Source of the DNA: Actinophytocola oryzae | GTDB taxonomy: Bacteria; Actinomycetota; Actinomycetes; Mycobacteriales; Pseudonocardiaceae | Length of the DNA: 64,000 nt | Direction of reading: 5' to 3' | Assembly: GCF_004364325.1 (NCBI RefSeq) | Contig: NZ_SOCP01000002.1 | Location: 1-64,000, forward strand | Shown: positions 8,501 through 16,217 of the stretch, in pieces | Numbering within the stretch: position 1 is the first letter of the stretch | Layout: each line of letters begins with the position of its first letter | Translations under genes and position numbers: made by a program | The notes under the pieces: model-generated | Told to the model about the DNA's origin: nothing | What the model saw: the letters and a program-made list of their open reading frames with translations, nothing else | Databases searched by the model: none

Positions 8501-11421
8501 AAGCGCCTGCCGAAGCTCGCGACCAGCAGGGCGAACGAGTCGATGATCCGGAACGACAGGAACTTCACGCCGACCGCGAGGAAGACGCTCCCCGCCGAGG
8601 GTGGCACGGCTGCGCGCATGGTGGCCAGGGTGGTGCCGAGGAGGTCCTTCGGGCTGGCCGTGCCGGTGACGGGTTGCGGGCTCTTGGCCGCGGTGATCAG
8701 CGGGAAGTCGGCGACCTTGTCGACGGTCGGCACCACGATCGCGCGGTTGTAGCCGAAACCGGCGGCGAGGCCGGTGACGAAGAAGAACGGCGGACCGCCG
8801 ATCGCCCTGTCCAGCACGGCGTAGACGAACAGCGACGGCGCGCCGTCCAGGTAGGCGTAGGACCCGAGCGCCGCGATGCTCATGGCCTCGGTCCGGATCA
8901 GCGCGGCGCCGTCGTACTCGTCGTAGGCGGTGCCGCCCGCCGGGGTGACGGTGCTGCGCAGCAGTGCGCCGCCGATCTCGACCGGACCGTCGCGGTAGTC
9001 GACGCCGACGCCACGCAGGTCGAAGGTCGGTGCGAAGTGGTCGATCGACGAGCCGAACGCGAGCCCGTCCAGCGACAGGGTCAGCCCGGCGACGGACAGC
9101 GCTGCGTCCAGCAGGAAGCGCACCGCGCGGTCCTGGTACTCGAACCCGACGCGCTGGAAGTACACCGGGCCGAACGAGCGCTGCACGTCGAACCAGCGCG
9201 CGTTGTCCGACGCGCTCGCTGCCGGCCCGCTCACCGTCGCAGGCGCCGAACCCGTGGTGTCACCGGTGGTCCCGGCCGGCAGGCTCAGGGTCTGCGCGGC
9301 CGCGTCACCGAGGAACAGCCGCGCGGTGACCGTGAGTCCCGCGGTCAGCGCCACCGCCGTGGACGCGGGCGCGGACTGGCCCTGCGTGGTGTCCCCGGCG
9401 ACGTCTGGCAGCCCCGGCACGGAGGCGGGCAGCAACGCGTTGACGGGACCGATCTCGGCGACCGCGAAGTCCCGGGTGGCCGCCAGGAGCCGCAGGCTGT
9501 CGATGCCGACCTTCCGCTGCGGCGGGAACTCCTTGCCCACCAGGGGGAGCTGGGACAGTCCCAGTTCGAGACCGAGGTCGAGTCCGAGGAGGAAGCCCGG
9601 CGAGTCGCCTCGGCTGACGACCAGCAGCACGTCCCGCAGGTCGATCTCCAGGTCCTCGGGCACCAGTTCGGCGAGCGAGGTCGACGCCGCCGCGACGAGG
9701 TCCCTGACCTGGAGCGACCGGGCGTCGCCGGTGTGGGTGTAGACGGCGACGAACACCGTCGACGCCGTGCCCTGCGCGAACCGCAGGTCGAACTCCAGGT
9801 CACCGACGACGACGGTGCCGCCGAAGGTCTTGCGGTAGGCCGCACCCTCCTGCTCCAACCGGATCGTGACGGTCAGGTCGACCGCCTTGTCGTCGATGGG
9901 GAACGTGACCGCGCAGGTGAGGTCGAAGGCTTGGGTCGCGGAGTCGAACCAGATGCGCAGGTCGTTTAGTGCCAGGTCCGCGAGTGACGCCGGGAGGTGG
10001 GAGTCCACGCCGAACGCCGTCACCAGCTGGTCGTGGACCGCGCCGAAGGTCAGTGGCGCCCCCGGCACGCTCTGCCCGGTGAACTGCCACCCGCCGGTGG
10101 CCTCGGCGTGTTCGGCGAGCACCTCGAACTCCGCGCCGAACAGGGAGAACGCGCCCTCGACGTAGCCGGTGACGTCGTCGTGGTCCTTGTCGATCTCGAA
10201 GCTGAACCGTTCGAAGCCGACCGGCACCGGGCCCACGTCGAGCACCCAGGTGGACGTGATGGCCGCGGCGAGGGAGTACCGCTGGGCGTCCGGGATGGCG
10301 GTGATGTCCAGCTCGTCGACCTCGACGTCGGGGAACTGGTCCCCGCCGGGGAGGTATCTGCCGACCAACGTGCTCAGGTGGATCGGGGTGGTGGGGGAGA
10401 TGCCGCCGTGGAAGGTCAGGTTCGGCAGCGCGAGCGCGACGTCGAACCTGGTCCCGTCCAGCGTGACGTGACCGGTGATGACGACCTGCTGGAGCGCGCG
10501 AGCGGCGAGGTCGAAGGCGATGCTCACGCCGTCGATGGCCAGTGCCTCGATGCCGAGTCCGGCGAGCCCCCGCTCGACCTGGTCGGCGAGGCCGGCATCG
10601 CCCGCCAGTCCGGCGAGCGCGGCCAGCCCGGGCAGCACGTTCCCGTCGGCGGGCTGGATCTCCAGCGCCCAGGCGTACTGGCCGAGCATGGCGAGCCGGA
10701 CCCGGAAGTCCTGTCCGAGGTGGAGGGTCGCGTGGATGTCCCCGCTGATCCGCTCGACGTAGCGCTCGCCCTGCTGCTCGCCCGTGGTGCCGAGGGTGAC
10801 GCCGATGTTCTCGAGGTCGGCGAGGCCGTCGACCAGCGGCCAGGTCCCGTCCGCCAACGTCGAGCCCGCCGTCACGTCGATGCTCTGCGCTGACCCGTAG
10901 CCGATCGTCATGCGCAGTGCCGAGAGCGGCACGGAGTCGAAGATCGGGACGTCGGGCGGCAGGTAGCCGCTCAGCTTGTTGTCGCTGACGAAGTCGGCGA
11001 GCGCGACCAGCGCCACGGTCGGTCGCGTGCCGGCCGCCAGCTCGACGGTGAGCAGGTCGTCGCGTGCGGTGCCGGTGATCGACACGTCCGTGTCGCCGAC
11101 GCGCACCGAGCCGGTGACCTCCGCCGCCACCGCGAACGCCGCTGGTTGGGTGAACCGGAGCAGGATCCAGGTCAGGTGCAGCGACCGGACGCCGGTCATG
11201 CCGGTCGGCCACTGCTCGTCGGTGGCGGCCGCCACGGTCAGCTCGGTCGCGGTGAGCTGGAGGTCCGGTGCGGGCAGCCGCAGCTCGCCGTTCGGCAGGC
11301 GGTCCAACAACCCGGCCAGCGCCGGCACCGGGCTGGCGGCCGCCGTGAGCACCAGCACGCCGTTCTGCATCGACTGTTCGAGGTCGGTCCGCAGCTCGGA
11401 CAACGTCGTGGGACTCGTCAT
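5536..11421 (-). CDS. Giant DUF6603-like protein (1961 aa)
   Basis: Last gene of a five-gene minus-strand operon. The 1961-aa product has no visible signal peptide or membrane segment. It is rich in short beta-type segments built around repeated themes such as LDGTRFDVALALPNLTFHG and VDLTVTIRLEQEG. Residues about 735-1210 (FGPVYFQRVGFEYQDRAVRF through VDVGASLHIWGPEFAG) resemble the DUF6603 core; the function of that family is not known to me. Residues 1-730 look like tandem beta units with recurring LADLALNDL-type motifs; the C-terminal 750 residues are unassigned. The ATG at 11421 begins MTSPTTLSELRTDLEQSMQ, eleven bases after the preceding stop. Likely role: a large structural or surface scaffold, by inference only. 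Confidence 0.8.
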   Translation of the reverse strand: MTSPTTLSELRTDLEQSMQNGVLVLTAAASPVPALAGLLDRLPNGELRLPAPDLQLTATELTVAAATDEQWPTGMTGVRSLHLTWILLRFTQPAAFAVAAEVTGSVRVGDTDVSITGTARDDLLTVELAAGTRPTVALVALADFVSDNKLSGYLPPDVPIFDSVPLSALRMTIGYGSAQSIDVTAGSTLADGTWPLVDGLADLENIGVTLGTTGEQQGERYVERISGDIHATLHLGQDFRVRLAMLGQYAWALEIQPADGNVLPGLAALAGLAGDAGLADQVERGLAGLGIEALAIDGVSIAFDLAARALQQVVITGHVTLDGTRFDVALALPNLTFHGGISPTTPIHLSTLVGRYLPGGDQFPDVEVDELDITAIPDAQRYSLAAAITSTWVLDVGPVPVGFERFSFEIDKDHDDVTGYVEGAFSLFGAEFEVLAEHAEATGGWQFTGQSVPGAPLTFGAVHDQLVTAFGVDSHLPASLADLALNDLRIWFDSATQAFDLTCAVTFPIDDKAVDLTVTIRLEQEGAAYRKTFGGTVVVGDLEFDLRFAQGTASTVFVAVYTHTGDARSLQVRDLVAAASTSLAELVPEDLEIDLRDVLLVVSRGDSPGFLLGLDLGLELGLSQLPLVGKEFPPQRKVGIDSLRLLAATRDFAVAEIGPVNALLPASVPGLPDVAGDTTQGQSAPASTAVALTAGLTVTARLFLGDAAAQTLSLPAGTTGDTTGSAPATVSGPAASASDNARWFDVQRSFGPVYFQRVGFEYQDRAVRFLLDAALSVAGLTLSLDGLAFGSSIDHFAPTFDLRGVGVDYRDGPVEIGGALLRSTVTPAGGTAYDEYDGAALIRTEAMSIAALGSYAYLDGAPSLFVYAVLDRAIGGPPFFFVTGLAAGFGYNRAIVVPTVDKVADFPLITAAKSPQPVTGTASPKDLLGTTLATMRAAVPPSAGSVFLAVGVKFLSFRIIDSFALLVASFGRRFELNLLGLSTVVAPTPEVGREISPLAEIQLAVKASFVPDDGFLGVSAQLTAASFLFSRDCHLTGGFAFYSWFAGEHDGDFALTVGGYHPSFTAPPHYPKVPALGFNWQVDPQLVVKGNAYYALTPVSLMAGGHLEAVWSSDDVRAAFVVGADFIVAWKPYHYDASAYVDVNASYRFLGCQISVDVGASLHIWGPEFAGTAHITLLVFSFDVTFGPQGNPGPTPVDWPTFSASFLPDADRCAVAVTDGLIRRNTGARTDLGVLDPQRLALATHTVIPSTGAHIRGDLPVGTLYYTVEDDEVTYAPFVAATPTGVPAQTPTGQHRPAGAVAVGPMAIALPEHTGPHLTSTVRITITKDGTLPVEHHFAFVPVLAHLPAGMWGELGTSLRPDPNAPALARDVLVGFEIRPNGIPDEGTDRAASGGLELLQYHLPRLAGGTYRLDLVQDVTTDEAGGTKRIPAQRFTATGDFVVSGARASLTAGDIYAVYPPDGALGDYRTDLPHIILDSSTLPWQETADPAQETVAGLALLLFDEPDLPVPHVVTVGQLRDPATLPAELRGVGFPADTLDKSQPDDEKVTIIDLPSTALLPPQTSGGRGDLALLAHVRRDADGTERAVVVGNRLPRPGARHVAHLVSVRGRYTAAGFTGTGPVRLVSLTSWRFTAIDSDHDLTRLFGRVRTNSAPIGGARPTRHTTEDGAVSTVGYHGPLVPVPTSDRPALPARAATELAVGNDASLAAAWTLGRLLALRDKPFAAGLFRWKRARARRHKSGDTARLAVPEELLSWLDDLALLHDVPFNYLVPAEDMLPVESLRFFSLHRGWVACLLDGALSIGRGTPGDFELDRGLVTDLLAADALAPWTRYALGAEDSVARSGFLIRSDTVAGWPDLAVTAVDRHGAESRNVRGSLLSANVLLQIFDGEIANLSIRQADRTRHCRVSDPRWQTDPRVVDVTRLAADTIGATTTASASLAARLLADIAQLDIGRPLPAGR

Positions 11422-11432
11422 CGGGTGGCCGA

Positions 11433-13586
11433 TCAGTCGGTGTGCGCGATGGTGACGGGTGCGGCGGCCTGGAAGGCCACGGTGAACAGGTCGTTGGCCG
11501 CGAGGGTCGCCGCGACCGCCGCGGCGTTGCCCGCCGCCGGGACGCCCGGATCGCCGATCGCGTTCAGCGCCGCGTTCGTGGCGGCCCGCACCTGGTCCGG
11601 GCCGCCGAGGCTGCCCGCGCCCGCCACCGCTCCGGCCAGCGCCGCGGTGCCCGGTGCCATCCCGGCGGCCAGCGCGGCACGGGTCGTGAGCCGGGCCAGT
11701 GCCGGCGCCGCCGCCTGGCCGTTGAGACCGCCTACCGCCGCGCCGAGTGCCGTGCCCTGCGCGGCGTTCGCACCGACCAGTCCCGCGGCCAGTCCGGCCA
11801 CCGCCGCGAACCCGGCCCCCGAGGCCGAGGCCAGGTTGGCGCGGAGCGCGAAGCCTGCGAACCCGGCGGCTGTCGCGCCGGGCACCGACACCGCGGGCCC
11901 CGCGCCCTGCGCGGCGGCCGTGATGCTCGCGGCGGTGGCGCCGGGTACCACGGCCGCGCCGATCACCTGCGCCGCACCGAGACCGATCGCCGCGGCCCAG
12001 CCGGGCCCGGCCGCGGCCACGGCCGCGATGGCGGCGGCCTGTGCGCCCGCTCCCGGGGCGGCCGCCGCCGCGGCGACGGCGACCGACACCAGCCCGGGTA
12101 CGCCGCCGCCACCTCGGTTGCCCGCGCTCTCCACCGCGTTCCCGACGGCTGTCGCGGTGGCGGGGCCCGCCCCGACCGCGACGGCCGTCGCCGCGATCAC
12201 CCCCCGCATGACCGCGGCATCGGCGATGGCGTCCAGTTGCGCGGCGGTGAGCCCCAGGTTGGTCACGGTCGAGACGCGGTCGGCGGCGGCACGCACGCCG
12301 CGGAACACCTGGCCCCGGCAATCGCGCTGCGACTGCGCCTCGGTCACGGTCAACCGGATGCTGGCACCCGGCGGGCCCGCGGTGCGCCCCGCGTCACCCG
12401 CCCTCGTGTGCGCCATGGTCAGGTACCCCGTGAGGTAGTGGAGGATCGGCGGCAGCGGGGGCTTGGGAGGCACGGTGGGATGCCTGTTGAGGGCGTCCCG
12501 GCCGATCGGCAGCTCCGGGTAGCCGTCGAGGGAGTTGACTACCTCGGGGTGCGGGTGGCCGTAACTGTTGTTGTAGCCGCACGAGACGACCGCGGCGCTC
12601 GGCCGCAGCCTGGTGAGGAACTCCCGCGACGAGGACGTGACGGCGCCGTGGTGGCTCGTCTTCATGGCCAGCACGCGCCCGGCCGCGTTGCCGTTCTGGT
12701 TGAGGAACGCACCGACACCGGGGTTGAACTGCATCGGGACGGCACGGATCGTGTTGAGCCCGTCCTCCTGCTGGCGGAACAGGTCACCGGCGACGTAGTA
12801 CCGGAAGCCGTTGAACTCCAACAGGAACCCGAGGCTCTTCGCGTTGTCCTGGGTCTTGGCGCTCTCGTACGCCGCGATCTGGGCGTTCGACATCCGGTTC
12901 GGCCCGTTGAAGATGTCCACGGTGGAGATGAACCGGGGCAGGCCCGCGACCTGCCGGACCCACTTGTTGGCCACGACACAGCGCAGAGTGGGGTGAAGAG
13001 GTGCGTGGGCGGGCGGGTTCTCGGCCCACGCCGGGAGTCCGTTGCCCCACAGCACGTCCTTGCCGAGCAGCCACGTCGGCGGCTCCGAACCGGCCACGTT
13101 GGGCACCGTGGGGAAGTGGTTGGCGTCGTACCGCGCGATGTCGAAGCTGTTCACGTCGGCCGTCGCGTGCAGCATGCCTCTCGCCGCGATCGCGTTGCGG
13201 TACACGGAGTACTTGCTCGCCCGCACGTTGGGGACGTTGTGCTGGTCCGTGTAGGTGTCGAACAGTCGCAGGTTGGGCAGCCGGCCGCAGTCGTAGACGA
13301 TGGCGTTGTGGTAGCGAGGGGTCACCGGCCGCTGCAACAGCTCGGTGATGCCGTAGAAGTGGTCCTTGTCGAAGTGGGTCACCACGATGGCGTCGAGGTT
13401 GATCGCCGGTGCGAACGCGTTGATGTAGGCGTTGACGTAGCCGCCGCCGCCCTTGTCGCCGCCGTCGATCAGGACCGCCCGCGCGATCGGGGGGTGGGCG
13501 CCGACCGCCGGGTGCCGCGCGATGATCAGGGTGGCGTCGCCGGGTCTGCGCAGGTAGATGTGGTGGATCTCGAGCGTCCACGGCAT
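11433..13586 (-). CDS. ComEC-like MBL-fold protein with Ala/Gly-rich tail
   Basis: A 717-aa two-part protein. Residues 1 to about 380 form a metallo-beta-lactamase fold of the ComEC/Rec2 type: HFDKDH at residues 71-76 is the metal site, YVAGDLF supplies the later Asp, and the end shows MKTSHHGAVTSSS and NSYGHPHPEVV as in ComEC nuclease domains. It is probably a phosphodiesterase or nuclease. Residues about 420-717 are extremely rich in Ala, Gly and Val (for example LVSVAVAAAAAAPGAGAQ) with a weak repetitive period and no charged spacer, perhaps a packed coil or a membrane-active segment. The ATG at 13586 follows GAGGGAGGAAA. It starts 13 bases after the LamG gene ends. Confidence 0.8.
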   Translation of the reverse strand: MPWTLEIHHIYLRRPGDATLIIARHPAVGAHPPIARAVLIDGGDKGGGGYVNAYINAFAPAINLDAIVVTHFDKDHFYGITELLQRPVTPRYHNAIVYDCGRLPNLRLFDTYTDQHNVPNVRASKYSVYRNAIAARGMLHATADVNSFDIARYDANHFPTVPNVAGSEPPTWLLGKDVLWGNGLPAWAENPPAHAPLHPTLRCVVANKWVRQVAGLPRFISTVDIFNGPNRMSNAQIAAYESAKTQDNAKSLGFLLEFNGFRYYVAGDLFRQQEDGLNTIRAVPMQFNPGVGAFLNQNGNAAGRVLAMKTSHHGAVTSSSREFLTRLRPSAAVVSCGYNNSYGHPHPEVVNSLDGYPELPIGRDALNRHPTVPPKPPLPPILHYLTGYLTMAHTRAGDAGRTAGPPGASIRLTVTEAQSQRDCRGQVFRGVRAAADRVSTVTNLGLTAAQLDAIADAAVMRGVIAATAVAVGAGPATATAVGNAVESAGNRGGGGVPGLVSVAVAAAAAAPGAGAQAAAIAAVAAAGPGWAAAIGLGAAQVIGAAVVPGATAASITAAAQGAGPAVSVPGATAAGFAGFALRANLASASGAGFAAVAGLAAGLVGANAAQGTALGAAVGGLNGQAAAPALARLTTRAALAAGMAPGTAALAGAVAGAGSLGGPDQVRAATNAALNAIGDPGVPAAGNAAAVAATLAANDLFTVAFQAAAPVTIAHTD

Positions 13587-13599
13587 CGGGTTTCCTCCC

Positions 13600-16026
13600 T
13601 CATTCCCAGGCGATCCAGTCCAGCCAGAGGTCCAGGGTCCAGGCCCCGCCGAGCACGTCCAGCCGCAGGACGTTGAGGCTGAGGGTCTCCGCGTCGATGC
13701 GCCGTACGGTCACGGCGAAGATGTCCTGGAAGGAGTCCCCGTTGCGCGGCGTCACCACCGCCTGCGGCACACCGTCGAACTTCTCGGGGAAGCGGAGCTG
13801 GAACTCGCGCATCCCGGTGCCACCGTGCGGGCCCGCCAGGAAGTGCCCGGCCTGCACCCGGTTGAACCGGTGGCCGCTGTTGACGCTCAGGCCGAGCACC
13901 TTCGTCGTGCCGTTGACGAACAGCCGGTGCCCCTGCGGGTCGGTGCCGCCGATCGCCACGTCGTTGGCGACCGGGTTGAGCGCCAGCGGTGTGCCGCCGT
14001 GCGCCTGCACCCAGCTGTAACGGTCGTGGTGGCCGAGGCGCAGGTTGGTTCCCGAGGTCGGGCCGATGATGACCGTGTTGCCGTTGGCGTCCTGGCTGGA
14101 GTTCATCACGTGCAGCCTGCCGACCGGTTCGGTCGTGTTCACCCCGATGTTGCCGGACCCCGTCATCAGCGCGATGTGGTCGTTGGAGTCGTTGCTGACC
14201 CCGATCTCCAGCGTGGTGTACTCGCCCCTGCGTGCGTAGTAACGGATCCACGCGGAGTCGCCTGCCCCGCCGCCGGGGTCGCTCGGGAACAGGATGCCCG
14301 CGGCGGCGGTCTTCCCGGCCGCAGGCATGATCGCGCCGCCGGTCACCTGCAGCTTGGCCTGCGGGTCCGCCGTGCCGATGCCGACCCTGGCGTCCTGCCC
14401 GCCGTCCGGCAGCGTCACGTCCCGGCACACCAACGGTCCTTTGTCGACGGTGACGGCCAGGTGGCCGTCCCAGTAGCCGGGCATGTTCTCGTAGTGCACG
14501 TACAGGTTCGCGGCACCCGACGGCGGGCTCGCCCTGAGCCCGCCGATGTCCACGACCACCTCCCGGCCTGCGGCGAGCGCGATCTGGGTCGGGGTGGTGA
14601 GCCGCCAGGCCATCGTCTGGCCCTGCTCGGTGGGGTCGCCCACGGTCCAGCCGGGCGCGGTGACGGTGAGGCCCCGCAGGGCGTCCGCGGTGCCGATCGC
14701 CCAGTCGGACGCGGGGACGCCGGTCTGCTGGACGTCGAACGCGAGCACGAACGCCGACGGCTTGGCCAACGTGCTCGGGGTCAGCGGTATGGGGTCGGCG
14801 GACACGTTGGCGATGCGCAGCCGCAACGGGCTCGACGTGGTGCCGTCGGCGATGACCGTGTTGCCGCCGACGAACCCGGCCACCAGCGGGATGTGCTGCT
14901 GCCCGCGCCGGTTCACGATGTTCAGGTGCGCGACCCGCCGCCCCAGCAGCGCCGACGGTTCGTCCGGGTAGGACATCGCGGCGTACCTGAGCTGGACCCG
15001 CGTGCCCCGGGTGCCGCCCGTCGGGTCCGCCCCGATGTCGTGGAGTGTGAAACGCAGGCTCTCGCCCGCCGCCAGGGTCAACGCGGCGGCGCTGCTCAGC
15101 GCGAACGCGACCGTGCCGTCCGGTGTGGACTCGGTGCGCAGGCGCCAGCCGGCCGGTCCGGTCATGGTGATCGCGTCGACGGAACCCTCGGGCAGCGTCC
15201 CGGGGCGCAGCCGCAGCTCCAGGTGGTATCCGTCGTCCGCCGGGTCCACCGCCGCCAGCGTGATGGGCTGGCTCGCGTCGTTGGTGACCGTGAGGTGCAT
15301 GGTGTTGCCGGTCGGGTCGTCCACGATCGCGAGCACGGCCTGGTCGTCGCTGTCGTGCAGGCTGAACGACAGCGGGTGGCTGCGCCGGAAGGCAGCCATC
15401 GCGCTGCGGTCGTCGGCGATGATCGCGGCGACGTCGCCGGCGGCCAGGTCCCGTCCGTAGACCCGCACCCCGGCCAGCCGCCCGACGAACCCGGCCTCGT
15501 TGAGCTGTGCCCTGGCGAGGGTGAACCCCCACGAGGTGTAGTTGAACCTGGTGGCGATCGGACCGCCGACGGGCTCGCCGTCGAGGTAGCAGCGCAGGCT
15601 CGTGCCGTCGTAGGTGGTGGCGACGTGCACCCACCGGCCCAGCGGCAGGGTCGGCTGTGCCGCGCCGGCATTCCAGACCCCGAGCTGCGTGCGCCCGTTC
15701 GGGTCGACCAGCCAGTGGTGCGCGCCCGCACCGGCCTGACCGAACAGCAGCACCCACGCCCGCCGGGTCGGGTACGCGTCGAGCCGCACCCAGCCGGTGA
15801 TGCTGTGTGCCGGGTTCCCGCCACCGGCACCCGGCGCCACCGAGAGCACCGAGACGGCGTCCGTGCCGCCGAACCCGACGCTGGCCCCGAACTCGTCGTC
15901 CGGCACGACGGCCGGACGCCCGGTCACCTGGCCGTGTCTGGCGTGGCTGGAGCTGTCCTCGACCTTCCCACCCGCGAGGGCGTCCAGCCGCAGGTGCAGG
16001 AGCAACAGGTCGTCAAAGGCGCTCAT
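13600..16026 (-). CDS. LamG / fibre / H-type lectin protein
   Basis: An 808-aa modular protein without signal peptide. Residues about 8-200 form a LamG/concanavalin-like fold (SSSHARHGQVTG, ITGWVRLDA, GRWVHVATTYDGTSLRCYLDG, FVGRLAGVRVYGRDL). The middle carries tail-fibre-like units (DARVGIGTADPQAKLQVTGG, NIGVNTTEPVGRLHVMN, NDVAIGGTDPQGHRLFVNG). The last 80 residues (FPEKFDGVPQAVVTPRNG to LWLDWIAWE) match the H-type lectin domain that ends in a W-[IL]-x-WIAx motif. This is the layout of a receptor-binding fibre. Its ATG at 16026 shares its A with the stop codon of the small upstream gene, so translation is coupled. Confidence 0.8.
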   Translation of the reverse strand: MSAFDDLLLLHLRLDALAGGKVEDSSSHARHGQVTGRPAVVPDDEFGASVGFGGTDAVSVLSVAPGAGGGNPAHSITGWVRLDAYPTRRAWVLLFGQAGAGAHHWLVDPNGRTQLGVWNAGAAQPTLPLGRWVHVATTYDGTSLRCYLDGEPVGGPIATRFNYTSWGFTLARAQLNEAGFVGRLAGVRVYGRDLAAGDVAAIIADDRSAMAAFRRSHPLSFSLHDSDDQAVLAIVDDPTGNTMHLTVTNDASQPITLAAVDPADDGYHLELRLRPGTLPEGSVDAITMTGPAGWRLRTESTPDGTVAFALSSAAALTLAAGESLRFTLHDIGADPTGGTRGTRVQLRYAAMSYPDEPSALLGRRVAHLNIVNRRGQQHIPLVAGFVGGNTVIADGTTSSPLRLRIANVSADPIPLTPSTLAKPSAFVLAFDVQQTGVPASDWAIGTADALRGLTVTAPGWTVGDPTEQGQTMAWRLTTPTQIALAAGREVVVDIGGLRASPPSGAANLYVHYENMPGYWDGHLAVTVDKGPLVCRDVTLPDGGQDARVGIGTADPQAKLQVTGGAIMPAAGKTAAAGILFPSDPGGGAGDSAWIRYYARRGEYTTLEIGVSNDSNDHIALMTGSGNIGVNTTEPVGRLHVMNSSQDANGNTVIIGPTSGTNLRLGHHDRYSWVQAHGGTPLALNPVANDVAIGGTDPQGHRLFVNGTTKVLGLSVNSGHRFNRVQAGHFLAGPHGGTGMREFQLRFPEKFDGVPQAVVTPRNGDSFQDIFAVTVRRIDAETLSLNVLRLDVLGGAWTLDLWLDWIAWE

Positions 16027-16202
16027 CAGCCATCCTCGGGTCTGGCTCGGTCGTCGTCGCGGGTGCCGCTCAGCTGCTCGGTCGCCTGCTGCTGCACCTT
16101 CTGGATCAGTGCGTGGACCCGCACGTAGGGCAGTTGTCCCAACGCCTCGAGGACCGTGTTGGTCTCCTCGACGTTGAGGGTGAGGGAGATCTGGTGCGGC
16201 AT
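16026..16202 (-). CDS. 58-aa phage-like small protein
   Basis: A short gene between the 1331-aa and LamG genes. It encodes 58 residues starting MPHQISLTLNVEETNTVLEA and continuing LGQLPYVRVHALIQKVQQQA. Small proteins with this VxETNxVLxALGxLPYxxVxxLIxK pattern are, from memory, met in phage structural regions and next to tail-like loci; the function is unknown. The ATG at 16202 lies 15 bases after the preceding stop, and its TGA overlaps the ATG of the LamG gene in a TGATG arrangement. The tail (SGTRDDDRARPEDG) is charged and likely flexible. The helical centre suggests an oligomerising adaptor, which is inference. Confidence 0.65.
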   Translation of the reverse strand: MPHQISLTLNVEETNTVLEALGQLPYVRVHALIQKVQQQATEQLSGTRDDDRARPEDG

Positions 16203-16217
16203 CAGGTTCCGTTCCGG

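Noticed and set aside
6205..9969. 1254-codon plus-strand open frame
   Set aside because: It is the antisense shadow of the 1961-aa gene: composition is Arg/Gly/Val/Asp-biased as expected of GC-rich antisense, with no domain and no ribosome site.
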